Origin: Paralvinella palmiformis | Lineage: Eukaryota; Annelida; Polychaeta; Terebellida; Alvinellidae | DNA length: 64,000 bases | NCBI GenBank assembly: GCA_025642065.1 | Contig: JAODUP010000571.1 | Coordinates: 163,501 to 227,500, forward strand | Reading direction: 5' to 3' | The notes under the pieces: model-generated | Database searches by the model: none | Seen by the model: the letters and a program-made list of their open reading frames with translations, nothing else | What the model was told of the DNA's origin: nothing | Made by a program: the position numbers and the translations under genes | Shown here: piece after piece, positions 1-11,180 of the stretch | How the letters are laid out: the number at the start of each line of letters is the position of its first letter | Position numbering within the stretch: the first letter of the stretch is position 1

Positions 1-1
1 G

Positions 2-967
2 ATTACGCATTATCTTGGTGTTTTTCTTGCACTCCTCGTTGACTCGGACAACGATGATGACAAGAACATGGGCACCATGTGTGGTATATTATTTTTTGTC
101 TTGGCGCTGCAGACGGGATTGACTAGGTTAGAACCACCGAAACGCCTTATTCGTCTCTATAGAAACATGTGTCTTCTCTCCACTGCCATTCTGCATTTCA
201 CCCACAGCATGATTCATCCGTTGCTCATGAACGTAAGTGCATCGAGGGCAGCACCCATGTCAAAACACATCCGTGTTTTATCCATGTGCATTTTTCTCCT
301 CGTCTTTCCAGCTGTCCTGTTGTATTATCTGTGGACGAGGAACATTGTAAGCCCGTGGTTGCTTGCCGTAACAGCATTCAGCGTCGAAGTCATGATCAAG
401 GTCATCATATCATTGTTAATATATGGACTGTTCATGATCGATTCTCACCACGAAACATTCTGGGAAGAGCTTGATGACTATATCTATTATATTAAGGCAA
501 CAGGAAACATGATCGAGTTTATGTTCGGTATCTTCCTCTTCTGTAATGGTGCCTGGATCATGGTGTTTGAGTCGGGAGGCATGATCAGGGCTGTGATGAT
601 GTGCATCCATGCCTACTACAACATCTGGATCCAGGCCTGTGAGGGCTGGAAGGTGTTCATGCAGCGACGCTCTGCCGTCCACAAGATAAACTCGCTGCCT
701 GAGGCAACACAGCAGGAGCTCGAGCAGCTCAATGACATCTGCTCAATCTGTCATGAGAACCTGGAGACGGCACGGATTACACGATGTCATCATTTCTTCC
801 ACAGCGTTTGTCTGCGGAAGTGGCTTTACAATCAGGATAGCTGTCCACTCTGCCACAAACCCATCTATCAGCCATCCGACAATGACTCCGAACTGGACAA
901 TGACTTGCCTCCACAGGCACAAAATGGCGGATTCGTGAATCGCAACCATCATCCACATGTTGATTAA
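2..967 (+). CDS. RNF139: RNF139/TRC8-like multi-pass RING-H2 E3 ubiquitin ligase, C-terminal exon
   Basis: The frame is open from base 2 to the stop at 965-967 (321 codons), so this is the last exon, or a large part of it, of a gene that starts left of the window. The N-terminal part has several hydrophobic membrane segments and resembles the membrane region of TRC8. The cytosolic C-terminus holds a RING-H2 finger: with the Met at 68 as residue 1, zinc ligands are C225, C228, C240, H242, H245, C248, C259 and C262, followed by a short acidic tail. The stretch RRSAVHKINSLPEAT just before the RING is typical of the RNF139/RNF145 pair. Family members are about 660 residues, sit in the ER membrane and ubiquitinate sterol-regulated and ER-associated substrates. 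RNF145 is the alternative name. The gene identity is family knowledge applied to visible motifs. Confidence 0.9.
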   Translation: MTHYLGVFLALLVDSDNDDDKNMGTMCGILFFVLALQTGLTRLEPPKRLIRLYRNMCLLSTAILHFTHSMIHPLLMNVSASRAAPMSKHIRVLSMCIFLLVFPAVLLYYLWTRNIVSPWLLAVTAFSVEVMIKVIISLLIYGLFMIDSHHETFWEELDDYIYYIKATGNMIEFMFGIFLFCNGAWIMVFESGGMIRAVMMCIHAYYNIWIQACEGWKVFMQRRSAVHKINSLPEATQQELEQLNDICSICHENLETARITRCHHFFHSVCLRKWLYNQDSCPLCHKPIYQPSDNDSELDNDLPPQAQNGGFVNRNHHPHVD

Positions 968-1059
968 CGTTAAGCAGTCACAGAATTAATTTGTTTCAAT
1001 CGTTCCATATCAACATCTACACAACTGTTGAGGTCAAGGCCAGAATACTGCTCATTGTC

Positions 1060-1065
1060 AATAAA
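1060..1065 (+). terminator. Poly(A) signal AATAAA of the RNF139-like gene
   Basis: A canonical AATAAA lies 93 bases after the stop codon, in an AT-rich 3' UTR. It is the first such signal downstream of the CDS, so it is the likely cleavage and polyadenylation signal. Confidence 0.7.
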
Positions 1066-1401
1066 GTAATATAAAAAATAGTGAGGTATTTGGCTAGCTG
1101 GGTTATTTGATCCAGTTAGCGAGTGATTGAATAGTTTTCAATTTTAATCTTATAATTGTCATTTATAACTGCTATCGCTTATCAGAAATTGTTCTCATGG
1201 GTTACCTTCTATTTATTAGTACAGATGATTAATTTGTAATTACAGTCTCTCATTTACTAAAGTCTGTTACATCATAGTATTATAATATGTATATAGAGAA
1301 TATTGTGGCTTACTAGTTACTGTTGCATTATTATATTATTTAAGTACATAAAGTTGTATGTGTCTGTGCTTTTGTGCCTTGAATTCACCATCAAACTATT
1401 G

Positions 1402-1590
1402 AGGGCGACTCCATAGCCTAACTAATAGTGCTGTTGACCACAGATCTACAGTACCTGGGTTCAAACACTGGATGGGGCTATCTCAGAACGGTAATTCATC
1501 TTTCATTTCACCTCATTACCCTTAGTGGTCGCTCGGCCTATTTAATTTTAGCCTACCTTGTGCACAAAAGTGGCTGTAAAACAGCAACAT
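1402..1590 (+). repeat. SINE family A copy (tRNA-derived), degenerate
   Basis: A tRNA-like head (box B variant GGGTTCAAAC) is followed by the family core, recognisable by GGTCGCTCGGCC and GTGCACAAAAGTGGC. The same head and core recur at seven other full-length or near full-length places in this window, plus one deleted copy. Divergence is high and no target duplication is visible. Confidence 0.75.
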
Positions 1591-2540
1591 TTAAATTTTT
1601 ACCATCAAAATGGATGGGTGTCACAAACATAAATGACCTTCATCAAACATAACATTATTTGTCTCGGGTCGTTTGAGGGAATCTCAAAATTTCTGCCTTC
1701 GTGCATATCCTAAATGTTTGCTTTCCTTTCAGTCTACGCCAAAAATTTGCCTTTCTGCTACTTTTCTAGAGTAAATTTCAGTTTAGTAAAGGTCCTTACA
1801 TCTGCTGTTACATCACTCAGCTATGTGTTCTACATTATTTTAATAAAAGTATGTGAACAGATGCTTAACCAAAAATGAAGGTTTTGGGTATGCAAAAAAC
1901 AAAACGGGGTGTGCAGAAAAAAGTAGTAGGATTACTTGCACAGGCTGTGTTTTTAGAAAACTGGCTGTGCACAGCTAGCTAGCTAAGCCTATGGCTGTGA
2001 AATAAATAAATTGACAATAGCGGACAAAAAATCTTAAAAACATATTTAAGATACAATAAAAATATGTACAATAAATTATTTACATCTAAAGGAATTATGT
2101 CCTGTTTATGTCTATATCTGGATTACATCACAGTTTTTAAACCCAATTAATGATTTGACTGTATACCTCTTTTTCTTTAGAGACTTTGTTTTGATATATA
2201 TTTTAGCCTTGTTCTGGATGCTAATATCTTTAAACAATGATTAGGGGGAGATTTTGATGGCTTGCTGTGAATTTAATGCACAAAGGAATAGAATCTTGCA
2301 ATAATAACTAAGCTAGGTATGCCATAATATTCTGTATATGCCACAATAAATGTGCTCACTTACCCATAAATTAAATTCCAGTTGAAGATGTTACGACGAG
2401 CCTGTCAGTGTCATTAATCACATTTGTAGAAAATTATCCTATCCCGGATATAAAAAATTCTATTTATATCAAGTATTGTTTGTATTTAGACCGTCAGTCT
2501 AGGATTGTCTTCGTGTTGCGTTACTTTAATAGCGTACGGA
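1591..2540. other. AT-rich non-coding interval, no gene seen
   Basis: No long frame or recognisable repeat was found. A thymidine- and adenine-rich sequence with several AATAAA-like strings fills the space between the SINE copy and the candidate exon that ends at 2737. Confidence 0.5.
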
Positions 2541-2610
2541 TGGTATAGCTTCGGTATAAGTGTGGTGTATGTTTAAAGTGCTTACATTTAATTATGTTGA
2601 GCACTTATTT

Positions 2611-2737
2611 ATGACAGATAGTTCTTTCATGGAGGGTAGCCCACAGAGTAAAATGTTGTTTGAAGCTTTGATTGAATTGGGCCAGCTGGCCAGTTTAGTC
2701 AGAGTGGACCCGGAAATAAACAATAGAAAAGTTCCGG
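2611..2737 (+). CDS. Candidate coding exon of an unrecognised gene
   Basis: An ATG at 2611 opens 42 codons that run into a strong splice donor, CCGG|GTAAGA, at 2737/2738. The peptide reads MTDSSFMEGSPQSKMLF and continues with a helix-like segment (FEALIELGQLASLV), a normal amino-acid mix unlike the AT-rich shadows around it. The exon leaves one base of a split codon. A second ATG in frame (2632-2634 area) is possible. I do not recognise the family. The exon at 5549-5713 may belong to the same gene, but its phase does not fit directly, so at least one more exon would be required between them. Confidence 0.4.
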
Positions 2738-2933
2738 GTAAGAATAAAGTTTGTTAATTCGACACTAATTTTATGGAAGGACCGATTCATTTAATACAGT
2801 CTGCTTATCCAGTAAGAGCCCCATGTAATCACAAAGTAACTGGAACCAAGTAAATTAAATTGCATTCATCAAGTTATTTCTTGATTGCACATGATTCCCA
2901 GATTTAAAATGCATGCAAATACAAGTTTGTTCA

Positions 2934-2935
<2 letters not shown>

Positions 2936-2968
<33 letters not shown>
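2936..2968. repeat. (AT)n microsatellite
   Basis: A pure TA dinucleotide run of about 33 bases. Confidence 0.95.
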
Positions 2969-2971
<3 letters not shown>

Positions 2972-3451
2972 TTTCTTGAATGAAGTGTCAGTCTTCTGAG
3001 TATAATAAGGTTCACCTCACATATATACATCATGACTTATATGTCACATCATAAGCAGTCCAATTATAAATAAGAATCAGCAATGTTCAGATGATGTTCA
3101 CCTGATAGTAGAACATCTGACGAGGATGCCATTACGCAATGGCTGAATCGAACCACTGATTATTAAATTCAGAGAGCTTTCATTGTGTTACATTTAGAAA
3201 TTTTAGTTACTCTTTAAACAGTCCAAACTATATTTTATGTAGAATTACATAATTAGATTTCGGTTCAACTGCCTGGTTTGGGCGACATCCTGAAAATAAA
3301 TTGCTTCCTGGTGTAACAAATGGATCTCCTGCGATATCGGTGGCCATCTGGACATGGTACCGACACACGCATGCACATTGTCCCTTGCGGATGAAATTAT
3401 CTTTTTACAAATGCGTCATTTCCTATTTCATCTCTCGTCGCATATCAGTAT

Positions 3452-3762
3452 GAGACATCGGGTCAATTAAATTTTGTTGGAATTGATGGTCCAATTACGG
3501 AATTGGTTATTTAGAAAAAATTGGAATTGGTAAATTTGGAATTGAAGTTTCCTACCAAAAGAAATTAAATCCACAAATTAATTTACCATTTAATTTTTTA
3601 ATTCAGAAATATTTCTTCCATGACAATCCTACCTGGACTATAAAAGATTAGGTACTCTGAGTATCTACTCATGGTAAGAAATTGTAGGTAAAAAGAGTCT
3701 GTAAAAATTGGAATTGATAAATTTGATATGGAATTGACAAAATGGAATTGACCCGATGTCCG
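3452..3762. mobile_element. Non-autonomous TIR element (MITE) with perfect 8-bp target duplication
   Basis: The ends carry an inverted repeat of at least 15 identical bases, GACATCGGGTCAATT, which extends imperfectly inward (ATTTTGT shared). The element is 311 bp and flanked by the direct repeat ATCAGTAT at 3444-3451 and 3763-3770. There is no coding capacity. The interior is built from many GGAATTG/GAATTGA words in both halves. An 8-bp duplication is compatible with hAT-type mobilisation, but the terminal bases (GAG../CGG..) do not identify a superfamily. Confidence 0.8.
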
Positions 3763-4616
3763 ATCAGTATTGAGTTATTTTACCGTTAGACATATGTCAG
3801 TAATAATATTATGTATATGTAATAAAGCAATATCTCACAGCAGTGATTCATTCATTTGTAGAATTGGTCACAACAAACCTGTTGTACAATTTGGGAAGTG
3901 GAGGGTCCTAATTTGTTCACAAATTTATTTCTCCAATTTCAACACGTAGCCATTATTTCTTTAGGTCAATCGAGTAATTTCAGAATCGTATCAGAAATGT
4001 TAGGTTTAGCAAGTTCTCAAAGACTGTCACAACACGTTTAATTCTATATCGTTTCCGTGGTATACGTATCATAACTCGGGTTTATATGTGACAGTTTGTC
4101 AACCTTGATGAGAACAGATCATGATCATCATTATGATCTGTATATCGGTTTATGGATCTTTGTTATTGATTTCTCATGCTACTGATGTGATGTGATATGT
4201 TATCTGATTTTTGCTGCCTTAGTATTTCGTTGTCATATGTTTGTTTTGTTAATAGATCTGTGTGAACATGTTTCTAATAAACAGGTCATATGTGTGTAAT
4301 AGAAGTTCTTTGTGTAAAAGTTAGCTCTCATGAATATTCAAGATGAAGACAATACCATAACTCAACACCAGGTGTATGTAATTTAAATTTATGTGCCGTA
4401 AGTTTTAATTATTAAATGTGAAATTTAACACCAAGAGACAATGTGAAATTAAGACAACACGTTAACTTATTAAACGACAATTGGAAAAACCCAATACAAG
4501 ATTGTTGAGCAGTTTGGTTGTCCATGGTTATGGTTGGCTGGCTACTAAAAAATTACTGGACCTGGACTAGTATAAATATTTTAGTCTAGATTAATTTGTC
4601 TCCATCTTTCCGTACT

Positions 4617-4713
4617 GCTCCCCTGTGAGAGGTGGGGGAGGAGGATTCTCGACCACTCCAACATAGAGGCTGTGCCGAATAAGCGACAGCCTGAGGATTC
4701 TCCCTGAACAACA
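4617..4713 (+). repeat. SINE family B, 3' end fragment
   Basis: The last ~95 bases of the family B SINE, in plus orientation, including AGGCTGTGCCGAATAAGCGA and the tail ending GAACAACAAAA. The tRNA head is missing. Full or longer copies are at 15219-15578, 27428-27743 and 46029-46236. Confidence 0.75.
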
Positions 4714-5540
4714 AAATAATTTGTCTTTATTCTAAATTTATTGTGAGATTGTGTCAAGAATTGGCAAGTAAAATTAGTAACCGGACTGGATCTAATTTCG
4801 ATATGAGGAGATATTTGACCCGATTAACACACTCTCTGTGTCTGTGTGTGTTTTACAGTAATGTTTGGATTTCTACCCACCTGTAAAAAATGTCTACCTC
4901 TATTCCTGTCATCTGATATCAATTATCTAATATACTTATCAGTGGTAAATAACAGGTGGAATATAAAAGTTGCATGATTTTGTGCCTGATTGGAGTATAT
5001 ATATATATATATACTGATATATATATATATATATATATATGTTAATAGCTTCATACTGTGTTGTGGATTGTTCTTTTAATTGGATACCATGGAGATGGCG
5101 TCGCTCATTGTTAAAAATGAATAAATAAAGTTTAGTATGTGGGGGGGGGTTAATTTTTTATTGATTGGTGCTGCACTAGTTCATTATCTACCAGATCTAC
5201 CTGTTCCTCATCGAAGCATCAGTTTAATTCTACAAACAATTATAAGCCTCAAATGGCTTTTGGGGCATGCAATCTTCCAAAAACTTTCCCAGGAAATGTA
5301 AATATTGCTGTTCTATAGCCACTTTATGACATAACCCATGTGACGATTCAACCCAGGTGCTCTAGACCTGGTTAGCCTAAGAATACACTAGATTTTCCAA
5401 AGAAAAATCCCAATTTTCTAACAGTTGAAGTAAATCTTGTGTTGTTAGATTTTGGGTTGGCGTAAGTTGAACGTGGACGACTTGCCATCGTATCAACATA
5501 TAGTAATGAGAATATCGTATAATGTGTATAATTATTGTTA
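4714..5540. other. AT-rich non-coding interval with an AT microsatellite
   Basis: It contains a broken (AT)n tract at 4996-5041 and a G9 run near 5141. No gene was seen. In the plus direction it would be intronic if the exons at 2611 and 5549 belong together. Confidence 0.5.
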
Positions 5541-5548
5541 TTATACAG

Positions 5549-5713
5549 TTGAACACCACCCTTACACTATTGACGGGTTTCTCACGCGTCCTGAAAGACG
5601 TGGAAAATAGCAAATTAAGTCCTGGAAATGTTGTTGAATTTTACGAAGTCAGGAAATGTCCTGAAACAAATATTGTCTGTGATAAAATCCACTTAGAACA
5701 AAGAAACTCGTGA
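5549..5713 (+). CDS. Candidate terminal coding exon of an unrecognised gene
   Basis: A good acceptor (ATTGTTATTATACAG, ending at 5548) precedes an open frame of 54 codons that ends with TGA at 5711-5713. The peptide is charged and non-repetitive (for example VLKDVENSKLSPGN, then VRKCPETNIVCDKIH) and does not look like a random AT-rich frame. Poly(A)-like AATAAA strings follow at about 5715 and 5757. The exon starts in phase 0. Function is unknown; no family is recognised. Confidence 0.42.
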   Translation: MNTTLTLLTGFSRVLKDVENSKLSPGNVVEFYEVRKCPETNIVCDKIHLEQRNS

Positions 5714-5759
5714 ATAAATATTATGCCTGTAGAAGAATACTGTCAGTTAAAATTTTAAT

Positions 5760-6650
5760 AAAAGTGCGGGTATCAAACAGCTAGAAGGAATGTGGAGGGG
5801 GCCGTACCATAAAATTGTCAATAATCGATCAAGCATTGAATAGATGCACATATCTTGATATATTGTCCCGCAAAATGGTAATTTTATCCTGCAAAATAAT
5901 ATTTCTTTGGCTGTGGAAAGCACGAATGATTGTACGATTTAGTGTCGTCACAGCTAGAACTATGATGTCATTATTGAAACAAGTGCAGCCATGACGACAG
6001 ATATACGCAACGAATTGGGTGAAACATTCGTTTACTAAATGGTCACGAATAGATCTGTCACTTAAGTTGGTTTCGCTTGTGAATTAATGGAAGTGTGGCT
6101 AATAAAATTGTTATTGTCGGAGAAAATCCGCCTTTTGTTGAATCGTATTTCGATGTTCATTATTTTTTGTTTGGTTCCGGTTGATGGTGCGTTTGTTATT
6201 CAGCGAAGTGCGCGGTATTTATTTGCGAGAATGCCATAGTACGGAATAAAAGGCTATATAGTAGCTGTCGGGTATTCCATAAGCTAGTATTCTGATCATG
6301 GAGTTATTTGAGTATCTCTCTTTCTTGGGTTGTCCTGTGTAGAGTGGGATGTTCTCCCAGGGTGTCTCCATTCGGCCATATATCCCGGATGGGACCAGCT
6401 GTTGTAGAGGCTAAATAACTCAAATCAACTCTAGAGAGAGAGTGTGTGTGTGTGTGTGTGGCCCTTTGGTCATTGATATCCTCAGCCAAAGTAGTTATTA
6501 TCTGATTATATCTCTTAATTGATAAGTTACATATATAGACAAGCTGTCACTAAAACATAATAGCTCAAAGGTTGAGATTAGATTACTGAAGTCAGCGATT
6601 AGGGTTTACCATCACCTCTGGATAACAGGTTTCCGCACCATAAGTATTAT
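5760..6650. other. Non-coding interval
   Basis: No gene was seen. A (GT)n run lies at 6443-6460, and the rest is unique-looking AT-rich sequence. Confidence 0.5.
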
Positions 6651-6654
6651 CGGG

Positions 6655-6792
6655 ACGTTAAGGCTAAATGGGCCGAGCGACCTCCAAAGCTGGTGAGGCG
6701 AGTGAAAGATGAAACACCCTTTTGACTCCGAGATTTGAACTCGGGTGGTTGAGATATGTGGCCACCCGCGCTACCAGTTGGGGTGCCCGATG
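6655..6792 (-). repeat. SINE family A copy, truncated
   Basis: Minus-strand copy with core words GGGCCGAGCGACCTCC and box B GATTTGAACTCGG, then the tRNA-like head ending near GTTGGGGTGCCC. The distal tail is missing. Confidence 0.75.
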
Positions 6793-6879
6793 AGTATGAT
6801 CAGAGTATATACAATGATATATACTGAGTATATACAATGATATATACAGAGTATATACAGTGATTGGTTTGTTTTTATT

Positions 6880-7003
6880 TGTCGCTGATCACATCTGAGA
6901 CATGATTATATGGCCCAGGGATGACTTCTTAGGGAAACTATATAAAGGATCAGATGAAACATGATACAGATATCAGTGGGATTCGATCTCGTGACAAATA
7001 AGT
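6880..7003 (-). repeat. SINE family C fragment
   Basis: The segment from CACATCTGAGACAT to GGGATTCGATCTCGTGAC resembles the body and box B of the repeats at 34250 and 42000. The tRNA head is incomplete. Confidence 0.45.
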
Positions 7004-7009
7004 ATGGTA

Positions 7010-8200
7010 CACGCATACAATTTTCGTGTGTGTGTGTTGATCTGCGCATGCGCGCGTACACAATTAAACTAGTACAATGTCGAATAGGATTATGTCAGAA
7101 GCTTATATTGAAAACATTCTCCTGATAAATAGGAAATCAAATTTAAAACAAAAAACCCAAATAATAATATTTATTATTAACACACTGTTTATTAGAATCC
7201 TTTGTATATCTAATTTCTTCACTCCGTATGTTCTAAGACAAAAAGGATCGACCCCCCCCCCCACCACACACACACACACACACACGGACATAGAAAGAAA
7301 CGATTATATTCACATCACGGATTTCCTTATATTATCATAATAACAATGTATATACTTAACACCTCAATACCCTCACTTTAAACAACTCCGTATAGTTGTA
7401 TATCCTTTGGTGACGCTGATTGTCATAAATAGTGTTTTATTTCTGCAATATTTCACTTCAACGAAACCTTTTCATTTCTATCAGGCTTCTACGCCATTGG
7501 ATGACTTTTACTTCAAGTGGGAAAACTGACAGGTTTTGCTACTTCCGAATATAAGATTTATTCAGAAATTTTAAATTCGTCCACTCAAGGAACAGTACAT
7601 TACAGGTCATTCATTATATGTCTTCCTCACTGAGGTGGCCGTCCACGTCAGTAAATATCATTAGGGTCACATCATCATCATCTATACAAGCCAGTTCTGT
7701 TCTGAAATAACTAAACCTTCACTTGTTGAAATTTGGGATAGAGACCCCTGGATGTCGGCTGCTAGGTACAGCCACCTGGCGTTGTTTCTGTTGTGTTGTT
7801 GTGACGTTGTTGTTGATGGTAGTGTCTTTCAGAAGAAGTGAGATGATGATTTCTGGTCAAAATATAGTTTTTCTAATAATCAATTCTCCTAGGTGATGAT
7901 CTGAGAGTTTGAAGTCTTCAAGGAGGCGACGAGCTCTTAGACTTCTTCTGTACATCGGGCGGGCCGGGAATTTGAGCTGATAATCTACCGAGTCACTTTT
8001 AATTGACGATTCCAATTGTGCCAAAACTGTTACTTGCTTTTATTTCGGTTTATAGATCATTCGCTCCACGATGGTCGACCAGCCATTAACGGGCCGACGT
8101 CGTATGAGATCGACCTGGTCCAAATGCTTCACTTCCGGTCAAGTCTGGGCAAAGCAAATAGGGAATCTTATGCGTGAATACTTTTGACGAAATTACTTAC
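7010..8200. other. Non-coding interval with small GT/CA microsatellites
   Basis: It holds GT repeats near 7027, a C10 run followed by (CA)n at 7252-7285, and otherwise AT-rich sequence without recognisable coding potential. Confidence 0.5.
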
Positions 8201-8209
8201 TAGAATGCT

Positions 8210-8830
8210 TTTCAATCAGTGTTGTGTGCCAACATGTTATAATCGTGGAGGCCACCAATTCCCTAATACAGTGCATGGGTGAATGCTATACGACGTGTAT
8301 ATCCCGAGGGCAAAGGCCACAGCGAGACTGGGAGTGATTCCATAAAAATACCCTGTTTTCCCTCAGAATGTTTATTGGGGATAATGATGCCATCCACTAT
8401 TATACAGGCTTGGAGACATATGATAAGTTACTGTTTGTTCTGAGTACACTAGGATCTGCAGCGCATGTGCTGAATTGTGTGTATGGAACTATATACCAGA
8501 AATAAGTTTTTCCTGGTTCTCATGAAACTAAGCCGATATACAACAAATTTTAATTATCGAAGCTATCTAACATACTCATGTCAGATGTATACAACATTTT
8601 TTGTACATGGACCCGCTTCACGGTGACTGCAGTGAATAGAGGTATCTCTATGGCCTGACTGTGATGTGGTACATTTCTTTGCACCAGATGGTTTCAAAAC
8701 CAAATTCGCTAATACAAGAGTATTTGTTGACGGTACTGAATACCTGATCAAGAATCCATCATCTCTCTTCGTGCATGATACACATGCAAGTTTTTAAATG
8801 AATTTGTAATACTGGGTGATGGTGTATTTC
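8210..8830 (+). pseudogene. Decayed THAP-domain / DDE_Tnp_4 transposase remnant
   Basis: Three pieces in plus orientation fit one transposase type. At 8217-8266, in one frame, is a THAP zinc-finger start (CCVPTCYNRGGHQFP, the C2CH pattern with NRGGH). At 8276-8345, in another frame, comes its continuation (AWVNAIRR). At 8415-8480 lies a helix DKLLFVLSTLGS, and at 8651-8795 WPDCDVV..FKTKFANTRVFVDGTEYLIKNPSS, which matches the region around the first catalytic Asp of IS4-like DDE_Tnp_4 (Harbinger/ISL2EU-related) transposases. Frameshifts and losses make it inactive. No inverted repeats were located. The family call rests on remembered motifs. Confidence 0.65.
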
Positions 8831-9718
8831 CTATATATTGTTAAATAAATAATTGGAATATAAACCAGTTTAGTTATAGATTGCTAGTGTGTGGAATGAG
8901 AACAATATTTAACTAACAGACTAATTTATGGTGAAAAACTTTGCCATTTACAAAAATTATATAGTCACATGAACAACTATTCATACATATTTAATTATAA
9001 TAAACTATCCATCTCTTTTTTTATTTCATCTGTGCTCTAATATTCTACTTATCAAGTTAAACAAGATCATTCCTATTTTTGCACTTATTGGTATGCTACA
9101 CAGTATGTTATGGAGCAATTAATCACTGATTAATAATGGAGAATTATTTTGAAACATGTACACACTATTTTGATTAACTCCATCAGGGCAGGAATCAAAT
9201 AGTAAACGCATTTGACTATAAGCAATGTTACAAGCTCAGATACAATTTTACTTTATATTTTAGTCAACAGCAAGAGTGTCATAGGCTTAAAAATTAGTTG
9301 TTAAAAATGCAAGTCGCTGGATGCCGACTGCGATGCTCTAGGAGTAAGTATCACAGCTGCCACCTAGTGAATGCCACCCCCCCCCCAAACGCTCTCAGAG
9401 TTCCCCATTAGTTCTATGCGTAAATTAGGAACTTAAAAAGATATGTGCCGGTAATGCATAGATAGTATACATTGCGTTCATTAATTGTACACCGATTAAG
9501 AGTTCTCCCCTAATAAGAGGCAGATCATTCGAGGTCAGTTGGGGCGATTCTTCTGTTGACAATCAGATAATCTCACTTTCTGCAGATATGGAAACATTTA
9601 TAATATCAACAAACTTGTACATGGCAACCTTTTTGTTAAGGGGAAATGACAAACTAAATTCTTCCTTCCCGCGTTTCCACCAACTATCATGAAGAACCTC
9701 ACATTGAAGTTACAGCAC
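8831..9718. other. AT-rich non-coding interval
   Basis: No gene or clear repeat was seen. It includes a C9 run near 9378. Confidence 0.5.
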
Positions 9719-9720
9719 GT

Positions 9721-9910
9721 GATGATGATGATTGATGTTTTACGGCCACCTTGGTGCACATGGTAGGCTAAATGGGCCGAGCTACCTCCAAGGGTAATGA
9801 AGCGAAGTCAAAGATGAAACATCCTTCAGATATGCCCACGCCGAGATTTGAACCCGGGTGGTGGTGATATGTTGTCCAACACGCTACCGCTAGCCCACGG
9901 AGGCTCCCCA
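9721..9910 (-). repeat. SINE family A copy, near full length
   Basis: It begins with a GATGATGATG tail, then TTTTACGGCCACC, the core GGGCCGAGCTACCTCC, box B GATTTGAACCCGGG and the head CACGGAGGC. Read on the minus strand, this is a tRNA-like head, a core and an (ATC)n tail. Confidence 0.85.
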
Positions 9911-10510
9911 CCTATCCCCAGTATCCAGGATGTCAGTGATGCACTAAACTTGGCGTGAAATATCTCTCAGCTGGCATCAGCAAATAATCTCGTATAAAAC
10001 TTGCGTTTTGGTGACGAAGATAAGTGCAAGAATAACACGGGTTGATCCAGGATTTTTTGGTGGGGGTGTCTAACCACCAAGGGCAAAGCCATTATGTGAG
10101 GAAGGTAGGTCTCCCCCTTTCTCTGTGGAAGAAAAATGGAAATCAGATAATGCCTTAGATGTCTTCTGAAGCGCTACAAATTCCGTATTTTTCAAGTGTA
10201 TACTGTGTAGAAATACTGGTAAAGTAGACATTCCTGCGAAGAAGGACTCATGGTACTAGACTTGGTGTTAGTTCAGTATACCTGTATATACAGATTGTTA
10301 GGATTTTGGGGGGTTATCCATTATGCCACTAAAATATTTAATAAGCAGACTGACTATTTATTTCAAGTGGCATACTTATGAGAAAGAAATAATGATGTTT
10401 AAAATATTTATTACCTCCTCTAAATCTACATCAGTTAGTCGAAAAGGTTGGCCTTGAACAAACATCAAGGGTGTCCTTTAATTAACCTATCCTGTAATTT
10501 CTTTGGAATC
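9911..10510. other. Non-coding interval
   Basis: No gene was seen. It may include sequence of the adjacent hAT element, but no inverted repeats were found. Confidence 0.4.
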
Positions 10511-10514
10511 GATG

Positions 10515-11180
10515 TGTTTACGGTAATGAGAAACGACGCTCTGCTTCCGCAGATGTGGCAAACAGAATACATGCTAATACCAGTAAAATTATAATGTTTG
10601 GAAAGGAATCTGGATCAGCAGATACTAAGGATTTCATCAAAGTATCAGGTAAATCGTCCCTGTCAGACTGCCTGGACCACATATTGAACCATCTGGATGC
10701 CTCGATATCTAATGACCTCGGGGTTGGCACGTCGTTATGCCATCATTCAAATTGCTCTTGGGAAGCTTCCCTAGTTTGACAAATAAAGATGCTATTAGGC
10801 TCAGCAAAGCACTCACTGGCCGACAGTTGTCTGTAGAGAAATGGTTCTGCAACTGTTGCAGTAAGATATCAATAAAAGGAACGTCAATTGATCTCTTGTA
10901 ATAAAGAAGAGGTGTGTCAGCAGGTACATTCGACCTATTACTTGGAACCCTTGGCATTTACTCTTCAGTACGTATATATGAAGCCAGCGGCTTTGATTCG
11001 TCGTACCATCTCTGGAATTCTACACCAATGTCATCCCTCAAACAATGAATCTCTGATTTGATATTGTCAATCATTGTGTATGCCTCAAAGACGTCAATAT
11101 CTCTTCTTTGTAGTTTAGCTGGCAAACCTTTCAAAGAATATCCTTCAATACTGTGAAGCCAACAATAACTCCAAAACTCC
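10515..11180 (-). pseudogene. hAT-family transposase, C-terminal remnant
   Basis: The minus strand holds the end of a hAT/ZMYM-like transposase in at least three frames. Read in coding order, 11170-10980 resembles the helical region before the dimerisation domain, 10957-10770 carries RSNVPADTPLLYYKRS..PFIDILLQQL, and 10730-10518 carries LPDTLMKSLVSADPDSFPNI followed by TSAEAERRFS, the ERxFS-type hAT dimerisation motif. The catalytic N-terminal half is absent. Several frame changes and stops show it is dead. Confidence 0.7.
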
